A stretch of 64,000 bases of DNA. It comes from Pseudomonadales bacterium (GTDB lineage Bacteria; Pseudomonadota; Gammaproteobacteria; Pseudomonadales; Azotimanducaceae). Shown piece by piece: positions 15,461 through 23,681 of this stretch. The notes under the pieces were generated by a model, which was given only the letters and a program-made list of their open reading frames with translations, was not told the DNA's origin and did no database searches. The stretch spans positions 1-64,000 of the forward strand of contig JAJDVW010000050.1 in NCBI GenBank assembly GCA_022825925.1, given 5' to 3'. How positions within the stretch are numbered: position 1 is the first letter of the stretch; every line of letters begins with the position of its first letter. Made by a program: the position numbers and the translations under genes.

Positions 15461-16723
15461 ATGATCGTGACGCTCGGGACCGAACGGCTCCGCACGGTGG
15501 AGCAGATCCGGGACTTTCTCGACGGCAACGGGGAGGTGGAGTTCAGGCCGCGGGACCGGGACGAGGCGTACGGGTTCGTGCGCCGCACCTTGGTGCGCCT
15601 GGACTACGACGCGCTGGGTCGCGCGGGCAAGGGCACGGTGCGCGAGTTTCTCGGCAAGGCGACGGGGTTGTCGCGCGCCCAGGTGACGCGCCTGATCGCA
15701 CAGTACCGGGCGACGGGGCGCATCGAGGACCGCCGCGCGGCGAACAGCGGCCGGCCGTTTGCGTGCGTGTACACGGCGGCGGACATCCGCCTGCTGGCGG
15801 ACGCCGACGAGATCGGCGGCCAGCTCTGCGGGCCGGCGGCGTGCGAAGTGCTGCGTCGCCAGTACGAGGTGTTCGGCGACGCCCGCTTCGAGCGTCTGGC
15901 GCGGCTGTCGCCGTCGCACCTGTACAACCTGCGGCGCTCCAGGACCTACCGCACACGACGCACGCTCGTCGAGCACACGCGGCCGACCGCGGTGCGCATC
16001 GGCGAGCGCCGCCGGCCGACCCCCGGCGGCAAGCCCGGCCACGTGCGCGTGGACACGGTGCACCAAGGCGACCGCAACGGCGTCAAGGGCCTCTACGTGG
16101 TCAACCTGATCGACGAGGTCACCCAGTTCGAGCACGTCGGCGCCGTCGCCACGATCTGCGAGGGACACCTCGTCCCGGTGCTGGAGGAGATGCTCGCCGC
16201 CTTGCCGTTCGTCGTCCGCGGCTTCCACGCCGACAACGGCTCCGAGTACGTCAACCACGCCGTCGCGGCGATGCCCGACAAGCTGCATGTCCCTGATTTC
16301 ACGAAGTCCCGCGCGCGCCGCTCCAACGACAACGCCCTCGTCGAGGGCAAGAACGCCAGCGTCGTGCGCAAGTGGCTCGGCCACGACCACATCCCGCAAC
16401 GCTTCGCGCCCGCGGTCAACGCCTTCGCCAGGGACGTGCTCTCGCCGTACCTGAACCACCACCACCCCTGTCTGTTCGCCACCGAGGTCCGCGACGCCAA
16501 CGGCAAGGTGCGCCGCCGCTACCGACGCGGCGACGTCGCGACCCCCTACGAGAAGCTCAAGTCGCTGCCCGACGCCGCACGCTTCCTGAAGCCCGGCGTC
16601 ACCTTCGCCGACCTCGACCGCAGCGCCCACGCCAGATCCGACCTCGACGCGAACCGTCGGGCGAACCGCGCCCGCGACGAACTGTTCCGCACCATCGGCC
16701 AGGCCATCGCCAGCGCCGCATGA
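15461..16723 (+). CDS. DDE integrase-core transposase
   Basis: A 420-residue transposase. The first ~150 residues contain helix-turn-helix segments (ATGLSRAQVTRLIAQYRATG). The integrase core supplies the catalytic acids: Asp in HVRVDTVHQGD, Asp in GFHADNGSEYVN and Glu in DNALVEGKNASVVRKW. A C-terminal HHHHPC-containing and basic region follows. GGAGG directly abuts ATG 15461, so GTG 15467, six bases further on, is an equally good start. The gene looks intact, so the element may still be mobile. It sits just upstream of the selenoprotein gene, reading away from it. Confidence 0.85.
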   Translation: MIVTLGTERLRTVEQIRDFLDGNGEVEFRPRDRDEAYGFVRRTLVRLDYDALGRAGKGTVREFLGKATGLSRAQVTRLIAQYRATGRIEDRRAANSGRPFACVYTAADIRLLADADEIGGQLCGPAACEVLRRQYEVFGDARFERLARLSPSHLYNLRRSRTYRTRRTLVEHTRPTAVRIGERRRPTPGGKPGHVRVDTVHQGDRNGVKGLYVVNLIDEVTQFEHVGAVATICEGHLVPVLEEMLAALPFVVRGFHADNGSEYVNHAVAAMPDKLHVPDFTKSRARRSNDNALVEGKNASVVRKWLGHDHIPQRFAPAVNAFARDVLSPYLNHHHPCLFATEVRDANGKVRRRYRRGDVATPYEKLKSLPDAARFLKPGVTFADLDRSAHARSDLDANRRANRARDELFRTIGQAIASAA

Positions 16724-17018
16724 GCGCGCCGCGACCGCGACGGCCATGGTCGGGAGCTGTCGTTTGCATGTCGGCGCCGCGGCAACGGACCCGGCGCCGC
16801 CACGTCGCGTGGATATCCGCATCGGGCGGGACAACCTGTCCTTGGCCGTAGGCCCCGCGCCGGCGCGGCGCGTGAACTGTCCGTGCCGCGTGCGGCCGGG
16901 GCGCCGGCCCGAGACTCCGCAGTGCGCTTGCCGCGGCGTGCCAGCGACCGCGCTTCAGCACCGCGGGAACGCTCTCCCTCAAGACAAGCCCTCGTCCCGT
17001 TCAAAGTCCTCGGACCGC

Positions 17019-17053
17019 GCGCCGCCCGCCCGCTTCTGAAAGCGGGCGGCGCG
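17019..17053. terminator. GC-rich hairpin inside the IS tail
   Basis: GCGCGCCGCCCGC...GCTT pairs with AAGCGGGCGGCGCGC with a small bulge. There is no T-tract. It lies about 300 bases after the transposase stop. The stretch 16724-17209 otherwise shows no coding potential. Confidence 0.4.
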
Positions 17054-17209
17054 CACCCGGCGTTGCCTCCACCCACCACCCGACCTACCATCCGAAACCC
17101 TCAACAACCCATCGTCCAACCGAACGCCCAAGCTCAGTCCAGACACCGCCCGTTCAGGCTCATAATCTCATTGGAAAACGCTCCCGGTCCCACGGAAGCG
17201 CGCCAGACT

Positions 17210-17647
17210 CTACGGGTCGGCATCCGGCTCGGAGAAGGGATCCCACTCGTCGTCCTCGGGCTCCTCCCGATCGTCGAACCAGTGGATCTGGAACTCCGGC
17301 GGCAGCGGTTCCGCGTTCTCGAGCCGCGGTCCCATGGAGCGCAACTGGTCGAGCATCATCAGGACGTAGGGGTCCTTCCTGCCGCCGAGGCCCCGGATCT
17401 CGGTGAGCTCCTCCAGGATCGTGACGCACCACCAGAAAACGTCCTCGCCCGGCAGCGGCTCGCGCTTGCCGGGCTTGTCCTCCACGGTCTCGAAGTCCCG
17501 GTGCAACCGTTCGAGGTACCGCGCGATGCGGCGGTTGCCGAGCAACTCCGGCGACGTGTCCTTCGCGATCCGAATCATCCGCGGCGAATGCCGCTCGAGG
17601 AATGCCTGCGCTTCCAACGTCCCTGTCTCCCTGAGTGCTGCGTGCAT
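17210..17647 (-). CDS. Conserved-looking hypothetical acidic protein
   Basis: A 145-residue soluble protein with no domain I recognise. Features: a helical first half (TLEAQAFLERHSPRMIRIA), a VFWWCVTILEELTEIRG helix in the middle and a strongly acidic end (DDREEPEDDEWDPFSEPDADP). There is no signal peptide or membrane segment. The gene ends about 30 bases from the right edge of the IS, which may have inserted just downstream of it. Codon use looks normal for the genome. Confidence 0.55.
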   Translation of the reverse strand: MHAALRETGTLEAQAFLERHSPRMIRIAKDTSPELLGNRRIARYLERLHRDFETVEDKPGKREPLPGEDVFWWCVTILEELTEIRGLGGRKDPYVLMMLDQLRSMGPRLENAEPLPPEFQIHWFDDREEPEDDEWDPFSEPDADP

Positions 17648-17740
17648 CGGGGAGTGTCCGGGACGCGGACGGGTGCGGAGAAGCAGCCAAGTCTGCCGTT
17701 CGTGTAGGAAAAACGCCTCGAGAACGGGAGGAGAGGGCCT

Positions 17741-18658
17741 TTACCGCTCGGCCGAAGCGAGGAACTCCCAAACCGCGTCCGCCCCGCCCGCCGCAATGCG
17801 TCGCCCGAGCCGCGCCTGCCAGACGCTCTCGGCGCCGTGCTCGTCGCGCCAGGCCCAGAGACGGCGGGTGAAGTGGTGCAGCGTGTGTTCGTGGGTGAAG
17901 CCCATCGCGCCGTGGACCTGGTGCGCGATCTCCGCCGCGACGCCGGCCGCCTCGCCGACGCGGGACTTGGCCGCGGCGACCTGGTCCGGAAAGCGGGGCG
18001 TTTCAAGCGCGTCTATGGCGCCATCGGCCGCGCGTTGCGCGGCCGCGGTCTCTCCCGCGAGCACCGCGAGGTTGTGCTGGATCGCCTGGAACTTCGACAG
18101 CGGCCGGCCGAACTGGTGGCGTTCCATCGCGTAGCCGATGGCGAGTTCGAGCGCCCGCGACAGCGCGCCGGACATCAGGGCGACGCGCGAGAGCGCAAGC
18201 AGCTCCGGGAGACCCGCGATGTTCACGTCAGCCGGAGTCTCTGTACCGCCCACGATGCGGTCCCGGGGTTCGCCCGCCAGGTTCGTTCCCGGTGCGTGGT
18301 CGAAGTCCGTCACCACCCTCCCCGTCTCCGCGTGCAGCACCGCGTCGGCGCGCCGCCCCCAAGGCGCCACGCCGCCCGTGGCGATGGTGGCGAGCCCCTC
18401 GACATCGCACAGCCGGTTCGCCAGCAGCGTCTCCGCGAGCGGCAGCGGCGCCGCATGCCGCCCGGCCACCTGCAGCAGGCCGAACAGGTCCGCCAGACGG
18501 GTCCCGGAAACGGCGCTGCCCACCTGTCGCAGGCCGGTTTCGGAGAGCACGTCCCAGAGCGCCTCGGGGAACGCGCCGGCCTCGGCCGCGTCGAGCAACG
18601 CCTTGTCGCAGTGATCGCGGAAGATGCGTTCCGCGGTGTCGGCCAGCAGCGCGTCCAT
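17741..18658 (-). CDS. Acyl-CoA dehydrogenase, small subunit-like
   Basis: A 305-residue acyl-CoA dehydrogenase-fold protein, shorter than the usual ~390. The C-terminal half is well conserved (YAMERHQFGRPLSKFQAIQHNLA, then AHQVHGAMGFTHEHTLHHFTRRL), while the N-terminal FAD/substrate region is reduced. Its ATG overlaps the stop of the upstream 398-residue paralogue. This pairing of a full and a short subunit mirrors the alpha2beta2 dehydrogenases of steroid side-chain degradation (ChsE1-ChsE2 type), where the active site is shared. The substrate is unknown; a bulky acyl-CoA is plausible. Confidence 0.8.
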   Translation of the reverse strand: MDALLADTAERIFRDHCDKALLDAAEAGAFPEALWDVLSETGLRQVGSAVSGTRLADLFGLLQVAGRHAAPLPLAETLLANRLCDVEGLATIATGGVAPWGRRADAVLHAETGRVVTDFDHAPGTNLAGEPRDRIVGGTETPADVNIAGLPELLALSRVALMSGALSRALELAIGYAMERHQFGRPLSKFQAIQHNLAVLAGETAAAQRAADGAIDALETPRFPDQVAAAKSRVGEAAGVAAEIAHQVHGAMGFTHEHTLHHFTRRLWAWRDEHGAESVWQARLGRRIAAGGADAVWEFLASAER

Positions 18659-19854
18659 CACCGCAGGCCGAGCCCCCGGGCGATCACGCCACGCAGGATT
18701 TCCCGCGTACCCCCGCGGACGGTGAAGGACGGCGAGTGCAGGAGCGTCTGCTCGAACGACCTCCGCAAGGCCGAACCCGCAATGCCCACGGAGGCCGCCG
18801 GCGGCGCCAGCCGCAGCAGTTCCGGCACCAGCTTCTCGAAGTCGTTGCCGAGTTGCTTGACCAGGGCCGCCTCCACGGCCGGGCTCTTGCCGTCCTGCAG
18901 CATTCCCGCCACCGACATCGACATCTTGCGCAGCGTCATGAGGTGGCTCGCGACGCGGCCGATGAGGGCCGCGGTGGACTCGTCCGGCTCCGGACCCGCG
19001 GCGCGCACGAACTCGACGAACACCCGGAACGCCGACAGGAACCGCTCGGGCCCGCTCCGTTCGTAGGACAGTTCGCTGGTGACCTGCTCCCAGCCGTTGC
19101 CCGGCTCGCCGATGACGTCCTCGTCGGCCACGAAGCAGTCCTCGAACACGACCTCGTTGAAGTCCTCGCCACCCGCGATGTTGCGGATCGGGCGTACGGT
19201 GACGCCCTCGCCGTGGAGATCGACCACCAGTTGCGACAGGCCGGCGTGACGGTTGTCGCCGGCCCCCCTCTGCTTGCGAGGGGCAAGCCCCTCGCGCTCC
19301 CCGGCTGAGGGCTCTGTCCGGACCAAGGTCACCATGTAGTGGTTGCGGTGCGCGTCGGTCGTCCAGACCTTGGTGCCGTTGACCACCCACCCGCCCTGGA
19401 CGGCCTCGGCGCGGGTGGACACGGACGCGAGGTCCGAGCCGCTGTCCGGTTCGCTCATGCCGATGGAGAAGTACGTCTCGCCCCGGGCGATGCCCGGCAG
19501 GTACCGCACGCACTGGGCCTCGGTGCCGTAGCGCAGGAGCAGCGGGCCGCTCTGCCGGTCCGCGATCCAGTGCGCGCTCACCGGGGCGCCGGCGGCGAGC
19601 AGTTCCTCCGTCACCACGTAGCGCTCGAAGAAGGTCCGCTCGCCGCCGCCGTACTGCGCCGGCCAGGTCATGCCGATCCAGCCGCGCCGGCCGAGCGCGC
19701 GCGTGAACTCGGGGCTGTGGCCCTCGTTGAAGTCGGAGTTCGGCAGGTAGTCGGCGGGCATGTGTTCGGCCACGAACGCCCGCACTTCCGCGCGCAGCCG
19801 CTCGGCCGCTTCGGGGAGCCGCACGGGGTCGAAGCGGAGGCCCTGGAAGGTCAC
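18658..19854 (-). CDS. Acyl-CoA dehydrogenase, large subunit, with an inserted palindromic segment
   Basis: A 398-residue flavoprotein that oxidises acyl-CoA to enoyl-CoA. Motifs include IGMSEPDSGSDLASV (FAD/substrate loop), GTKVWTTDAH and a C-terminal FTVRGGTREILRGVIARGLG. The start is GTG 19854 with AGGAG 7 bases upstream. Between VRTEPS and RHAGLSQLVVDL about 18 extra residues (GEREGLAPRKQRGAGDN) interrupt a surface loop; they are encoded by a GC-rich palindrome at 19261-19315. It is translationally coupled to the small subunit gene. Confidence 0.85.
   Translation of the reverse strand: MTFQGLRFDPVRLPEAAERLRAEVRAFVAEHMPADYLPNSDFNEGHSPEFTRALGRRGWIGMTWPAQYGGGERTFFERYVVTEELLAAGAPVSAHWIADRQSGPLLLRYGTEAQCVRYLPGIARGETYFSIGMSEPDSGSDLASVSTRAEAVQGGWVVNGTKVWTTDAHRNHYMVTLVRTEPSAGEREGLAPRKQRGAGDNRHAGLSQLVVDLHGEGVTVRPIRNIAGGEDFNEVVFEDCFVADEDVIGEPGNGWEQVTSELSYERSGPERFLSAFRVFVEFVRAAGPEPDESTAALIGRVASHLMTLRKMSMSVAGMLQDGKSPAVEAALVKQLGNDFEKLVPELLRLAPPAASVGIAGSALRRSFEQTLLHSPSFTVRGGTREILRGVIARGLGLR
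19261..19315. repeat. Palindromic (REP-like) element inserted in frame in a coding region
   Basis: The core GCGAGGGGC-AA-GCCCCTCGC (19276-19295) is a perfect 9-bp stem. Related paralogues lack the residues it encodes, so it appears to be an insertion that kept the frame. The GAGGGGCTTG core on the complementary strand resembles the hairpin at 45963-45985. Confidence 0.55.
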
Positions 19855-19970
19855 CGCAGCGCTCCTGGGAGCGCATCGGGCACGGCACGATCGCGTAACA
19901 TCCCGGGGGTGAGTTCCGAGTCGATTTCCTTGCGCCCCTTGCCCGCTACCCGGCCACTTGGGCGTGCCGC

Positions 19971-20378
19971 ATGAACGAAGCCCATCTCGCCGAGCGACTC
20001 GCCCCGATCCTGCACGAAGTCGAGAAGCGCGCCCGGGTCGCGGACGCTTTCGTCGACAAGGAGGTCTACCGGATCCTCCTCGCGACGGTGTGGGCGAACG
20101 TGGTCATGAACCCGGACGAAGCCGGCATCGACGTCGCCGACCTCGAGCGCGTGCACGACGTCATCAACGCCCGGGCGCGGGACGTCCTCGGCAGCGACGA
20201 CGCCATCAAGGACTGCTTCCGCTTCGTCACGAGCCGGGCGGGCGAGGCCGCGATGGACCAGGCGCGGTTGAGCCGGACGCACCGGGAACTCCTGCTCTAC
20301 TTCTCGTCGATGATCCTCGACCCCGACGGCCACCGCCGCTGGATGGCCGACGTGGAACGGCGGAACGAAGACTCCTGA
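19971..20378 (+). CDS. Hypothetical protein, 135 residues
   Basis: I do not recognise this protein. It is soluble and mostly helical (for example AERLAPILHEVEKRARVAD, YRILLATVWANVVMNPDEAG, SRTHRELLLYFSSMILD), without signal peptide or membrane segment. It is read divergently from the acyl-CoA dehydrogenase pair and convergently with the metallo-beta-lactamase-fold gene. ATG 19971 is the likely start. Nothing nearby suggests a specific role. Confidence 0.6.
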   Translation: MNEAHLAERLAPILHEVEKRARVADAFVDKEVYRILLATVWANVVMNPDEAGIDVADLERVHDVINARARDVLGSDDAIKDCFRFVTSRAGEAAMDQARLSRTHRELLLYFSSMILDPDGHRRWMADVERRNEDS

Positions 20379-20404
20379 CGGACGTCCCGCCGCACGGACC
20401 CGTT

Positions 20405-21346
20405 TCACTTCGTGAGGCTTGTGTACACCCGGTTCACGAACCCGAGGGAGGCCGCTACGTTCCCGTAGCGCTCCTCGAAGCCGGCGGTCGGGTTGCTCGC
20501 CCCCACTTCCGCGAGGGTCTTGCCCTCGGCGATGCCGGCCGCGATCCGGTCGCGCACCGTGGTCAGCATCGCGATGTAGGCCTCGAGGGCCGCGTAGTCC
20601 ACGATCTCGCCGTGGCCGGGGATCACGATCGCGTCCTTCGGCAACTCGTCGAGGATCGCCTGGCAGAAGGCGATCATGCCGTCGATGTCGCCCCCGCTGT
20701 CGACGTCGACGAACGGATAGCCGAGGTTGTTGAAGACGTCGCCCAGATGCACCGCCTTGTGCTTGCGGAAGATCACCGCCGTGTCCCCCGTGGTGTGGGC
20801 CGGCCCGGCGTGCACGAGGTCGATCTGGTCACCGTTGTAGTGCAGGCGCATGCGGTCCTCGAAGGTGATCGCGGGGAGCGCGTCCTCCGGATACGGCTGC
20901 TGGCCGTACTTGGCGATCACCATGTTGATGACGCCGCCCCTGGCCATGTCCTCGCGCGCGTTCTGGTGGGCGACGATCTTCGTCCCGGCCGGGCCGAGCG
21001 CGAGGTTCCCCTCCGCGTGGTCGAAGTGCCAGTGCGTGTTGACCGCGTAGTCCACGGCGCCGCCTCCGAGTGCCTCGATGGCGGCGTTCACCTTCGGGAT
21101 CATTTCGGGGAACTGGTCGTCCACGATGAGGACGCCGTCCTCGCCGATCGAGACCCCGATGTTCCCGCCCATGCCGAACAGCACGTAGAGGCCGTCGGCG
21201 ACCTTCTCCGTCCTGATCTCCGCCGTCTCCAGGTCCCAGCCGAACCCGGCCAGGAGTTCGTCGAGGGTCATCACGTCGTCCGCCGCGGCGACCGAGAGGC
21301 CGAGGCCCGCGAACAGGCCGACGAACGTGCGTCTGATGTGCTTCAT
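20405..21346 (-). CDS. Exported metallo-beta-lactamase-fold hydrolase
   Basis: A 313-residue protein with an N-terminal signal peptide (FVGLFAGLGLSVAAA). The zinc motif NTHWHFDHAEGN gives His105, His107, Asp109 and His110; further ligands are His184 (PAHTTGD), Asp203 (VHLGDVF) and His245 (IPGHGEIV). The family includes periplasmic lactamases, lactonases, thiol hydrolases and other esterases; the sequence does not decide among them. It lies 15 bases downstream of an acyl-CoA dehydrogenase gene on the same strand, so the two may share a transcript. Confidence 0.8.
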   Translation of the reverse strand: MKHIRRTFVGLFAGLGLSVAAADDVMTLDELLAGFGWDLETAEIRTEKVADGLYVLFGMGGNIGVSIGEDGVLIVDDQFPEMIPKVNAAIEALGGGAVDYAVNTHWHFDHAEGNLALGPAGTKIVAHQNAREDMARGGVINMVIAKYGQQPYPEDALPAITFEDRMRLHYNGDQIDLVHAGPAHTTGDTAVIFRKHKAVHLGDVFNNLGYPFVDVDSGGDIDGMIAFCQAILDELPKDAIVIPGHGEIVDYAALEAYIAMLTTVRDRIAAGIAEGKTLAEVGASNPTAGFEERYGNVAASLGFVNRVYTSLTK

Positions 21347-21361
21347 GGTCTTCCCCTTGCC

Positions 21362-22534
21362 TCAGTCCGGCAGACCCAGGATCCGCTTCGCGACGATGTT
21401 CAACTGCACTTCCGAGGTGCCCCCTTCGATGGAGTTCGCCTTCGACCGCAGCCACTGGCGGGTGGTCCCGAGTTCCCCGGCCTCGAAGCCCTCGCCCGAC
21501 CAGCCCACGCCCCGCGTGCCCATCATGGACATCAGCAGGTCGTAGCGGTTCTTGTTGTGCTCGGTGCCATAGTACTTGAAGAACGACGACGCGAAGGTCG
21601 GCGCCCTGCCGCTCTGCATCTCCTCGCCGTTGCGCCGGACGGCCAGGCCGAAGGCGCGTTCGTTCATCGCGTGCCGGAGCACCCGCGCGCGCATCGACGG
21701 GTCCGCGATGCGCCCGTCGGCCTCGCCGGCGTACTGCTTGGCCACCTCGCCCATGGTCGCCTCGCGGCCGCCGGACGCCATGCCGCCGCCGATCGACGTG
21801 CGCTCGTACTGCAGCAGCCGCTTCGCGACCGTCCAGCCCTGGCCCGGTTCGCTGACGACGTTCTTCTTGGGCACCCGGACATCGTCGAAGAACGTCTCGC
21901 AGAACGGCGACGCACCGCTGATGAGCGGGATCGGCTTGACCGTCACCCCCGGCGAGTCCATGTCGAAGAGGATGAAGGTGATGCCCTGGTGCTTCGGCAC
22001 GTCGGGGTCCGTGCGGACCAGGCAGAAGATCCAGTCCGCGTTGTCCGCGCCGGACGTCCAGATCTTCGAACCGTTGATGATGTAGTCGTCGCCGTCCTCT
22101 TCCGCGCGGGTGCGGAGCCCCGCGAGGTCCGAGCCGGAGCCCGGCTCGCTGTAGCCCTGGCACCACCAGATGTCGCCGCGGACGATCTTCGGGATGTGCT
22201 CCTCGCATTGTTCCGGCGAGCCGAACTCGAGCAGCGCCGGGCCGATCATCGACAGGCCCATGCCGGTCAGCGGCGTGCGCGCCCGGATGCGCCGCATCTC
22301 CTCGGCAAGGATCTGCGCCTCGTCCCTGGTCAAGCCTCCACCGCCGTATTCCGTCGGCCACATCGGCGCCGTCCACCCCCGTTCCGCCATGCGGTCGATC
22401 CACAGCCGGGTCTCCGGGTTGCGGTACCTCACCTTGCGCCCGCCCAACGGATACTCCCCGTCCGCCATGGGCGTACGGATGCTCGGCGGACAGTTGTCCT
22501 CCAGCCAGGCCCGTGTTTCTTCTCTGAAGCTCAT
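21362..22534 (-). CDS. Acyl-CoA dehydrogenase
   Basis: A 390-residue full-length acyl-CoA dehydrogenase. Motifs: MWPTEYGGGGLT, WWCQGYSEPGSGSDLAGLRTRA (the SEPxSGSD loop), GSKIWTSGA, LLQYERTSIGGG and a C-terminal SIEGGTSEVQLNIVAKRILGLPD. The late Glu-Gly-Gly-Thr segment is typical of enzymes with a non-canonical catalytic base position, as in steroid or branched-chain acyl-CoA dehydrogenases. The ATG at 22534 has AGGAAG about 8 bases upstream. The frame stays open upstream, but that part is low in similarity and overlaps duplicated remnants. Confidence 0.87.
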   Translation of the reverse strand: MSFREETRAWLEDNCPPSIRTPMADGEYPLGGRKVRYRNPETRLWIDRMAERGWTAPMWPTEYGGGGLTRDEAQILAEEMRRIRARTPLTGMGLSMIGPALLEFGSPEQCEEHIPKIVRGDIWWCQGYSEPGSGSDLAGLRTRAEEDGDDYIINGSKIWTSGADNADWIFCLVRTDPDVPKHQGITFILFDMDSPGVTVKPIPLISGASPFCETFFDDVRVPKKNVVSEPGQGWTVAKRLLQYERTSIGGGMASGGREATMGEVAKQYAGEADGRIADPSMRARVLRHAMNERAFGLAVRRNGEEMQSGRAPTFASSFFKYYGTEHNKNRYDLLMSMMGTRGVGWSGEGFEAGELGTTRQWLRSKANSIEGGTSEVQLNIVAKRILGLPD

Positions 22535-22719
22535 GTGGCTCTTCCTCTCCGACGGCCGCGCAATGGTAGCGTCTCGAACGGCGGACGCCACACCCCGGGG
22601 CCTGCCCGCCATCGTGTCCGAACAGGACGCAGGTGTAGGGGACCCTCGCGAGCGAGGCGGCACTCGCCCGTGGGAAGCCAATACGGGCAGGGCGGTTCCG
22701 AGCGCTTTGCGAGCATCGT

Positions 22720-22850
22720 CCTGTTCGACGCACCTATGGGTCGCCTGGCCATGCGGATCGAAAACGCGGCCTCGGCGCTCAACGTATTGGGCGCTTCGCT
22801 GCAAGTGACCGCGGTGTCGCCCAGGCCTGAGGCTCGCGCCCGACGATGTC
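22720..22850 (+). pseudogene. 3' remnant of a second hicB copy
   Basis: The sequence encodes RIENAASALNVLGASLQVTA followed by VSPRPEARA, nearly identical to the C-terminus of the intact HicB at 23682-24149 (RIDNVASALNVLGVSLQVTT, then VSPRPETRA). No start, HicB domain or hicA is left upstream. It belongs to a segment duplicated on both sides of hicAB. Confidence 0.75.
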
Positions 22851-23035
22851 GGCTTGACGACCAACAAAGGCTGTCCGTTCAACGGTCTCGCCTTGAACCC
22901 GCCACCAGATACCCAGCCGCTCTACCCGAAGAACGCGAAGTGCTCGGTGTTGTTGAATGGAAAGCGCTGTGCACCCGGAGTGTTCTCGATCCCAAGATAC
23001 CGCCGCAACGCCTTGTGCACGTGCTTCGGGTAGAT
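22752..23035. repeat. Duplicated segment, copy A (hicB tail plus DUF1501 tail)
   Basis: About 280 bases that match 24068-24337 in order: hicB 3' end, a short spacer (GGCTTGACGA, ACAAAGGC, CACCAGATACC are shared), then the antisense DUF1501 C-terminus. The two copies flank a DUF1501 fragment and intact hicAB. Confidence 0.75.
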
Positions 23036-23382
23036 GATCGTGCCGTTCGCGTCATCCCGCCGCAGCGTCCGCGGGTTCATCCGCTGCGCGAAGTGCAGGC
23101 CGTCCGTCTCCCCACCGCACGGTTCGTCCAGCGCTGGCCCTTCTCCATGATCACGTAACTGCCGATCCGCCAGTGGTCCTTGCCGTCCTGCGAGTTGTAG
23201 AAGTTCGTGCGGCCGAAGTCCGAACCCATGACGACTACCATCCGATCGGCCACGCCGTGCTGCTCCGCGTAGTCCCACAGGTAGTCCACACCGTCGGTCA
23301 GGTTGCCCAGCAGCCACTCGTGGTCCGGGTCGTGCGTCGCGTGCGTATCGAGTCCCGCCAATGTCCTGGCGACCGCACTCAT
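22922..23382 (-). pseudogene. Frameshifted 3' fragment of a DUF1501 protein
   Basis: Two frames together give the end of a DUF1501 (sulfatase-like fold) protein: GLDTHATHDPDHEWLLGNL through VVVMGSDFGRTNFYNSQDGK in one frame, then ETDGLHFAQRMNPRTLRRDD through LRRYLGIENTPGAQRFPF and EHFAFFG in another, with the shift near 23100-23110. The N-terminal two thirds are absent. DUF1501 proteins are usually Tat-exported and paired with DUF1800 genes; neither is seen here. Confidence 0.75.
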
Positions 23383-23420
23383 ACGTCGACCCCACGTTCC
23401 ACATCGGCGTCACTCGGCCA

Positions 23421-23449
23421 TTGCAATTCGGACGTTTCCATCCGAAACT
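23421..23449 (+). promoter_or_regulatory. Possible hicAB operator
   Basis: A TTCGGA/TCCGAA inverted repeat (23427-23432 and 23441-23446) lies 10-29 bases before hicA, directly after a TTGCAA hexamer. HicB proteins with a helix-turn-helix usually bind such a site. Confidence 0.4.
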
Positions 23450-23455
23450 CGGACG

Positions 23456-23677
23456 ATGTCGACAGAGGAGTTCCTCCGTGCCCTTCGCAGATTCGCGCGC
23501 ACAAACAAGCTGGAGCTCTCTGTGCAGCGGCGACGCGGCAAAGGGAGCCACGCGATGATCCTCCTCGGGGACCGACGGTCATTCGTTCCCATGACCAGCC
23601 AACTGCCGCGCGGCACGCAGGATGCGATCTTGAGGCAACTGGGGCTGCGGCCAAGCGACTTGCAGCGCAGGAGTTAG
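23456..23677 (+). CDS. hicA: HicA-family mRNA interferase toxin
   Basis: A 73-residue protein with the double-stranded RNA-binding-like fold of HicA: EEFLRALRRFARTNKLEL, then GKGSHAMILLGDRRSFVP with the catalytic His32, and the closing helix TQDAILRQLGLRPSDL. HicA toxins cut mRNA and are neutralised by HicB. The stop is four bases before the hicB start. ATG 23456 gives the usual toxin length. The gene looks intact, unlike the rest of this rearranged zone. Confidence 0.82.
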   Translation: MSTEEFLRALRRFARTNKLELSVQRRRGKGSHAMILLGDRRSFVPMTSQLPRGTQDAILRQLGLRPSDLQRRS

Positions 23678-23681
23678 AGCG

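Larger units (their letters stand above)
15372..17179 (+). mobile_element. Insertion sequence with DDE transposase and matched ends
   Basis: About 1.8 kb. The left end carries two direct copies of a motif that reads GTTGTCCAAC...TGAGCCTGAAG (15372-15398 and 15408-15433, 20 of 22 core bases alike). The right end (17152-17179) carries the same motif inverted, ending in TTGGAAAAC. One transposase gene fills the left two thirds; the last ~430 bases up to the right end show no gene but contain a GC-rich hairpin. The family could be IS481-like or an IS1202-type ISNCY element; I could not identify a target duplication by eye. Confidence 0.7.

Noticed and set aside
20364-20379. A 15-base identity (GAAGACTCCTGACGG) between the ends of the 19971-20378 and 58867-59229 genes
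   Set aside because: In 64 kb a few 15-base matches are expected by chance, and neither copy forms a hairpin or a larger repeat.
19958-23158. A plus-strand open frame of over 1000 codons across three minus-strand genes
   Set aside because: Same reason: it runs opposite a metallo-beta-lactamase-fold gene and an acyl-CoA dehydrogenase with complete motifs and shows no recognisable protein.
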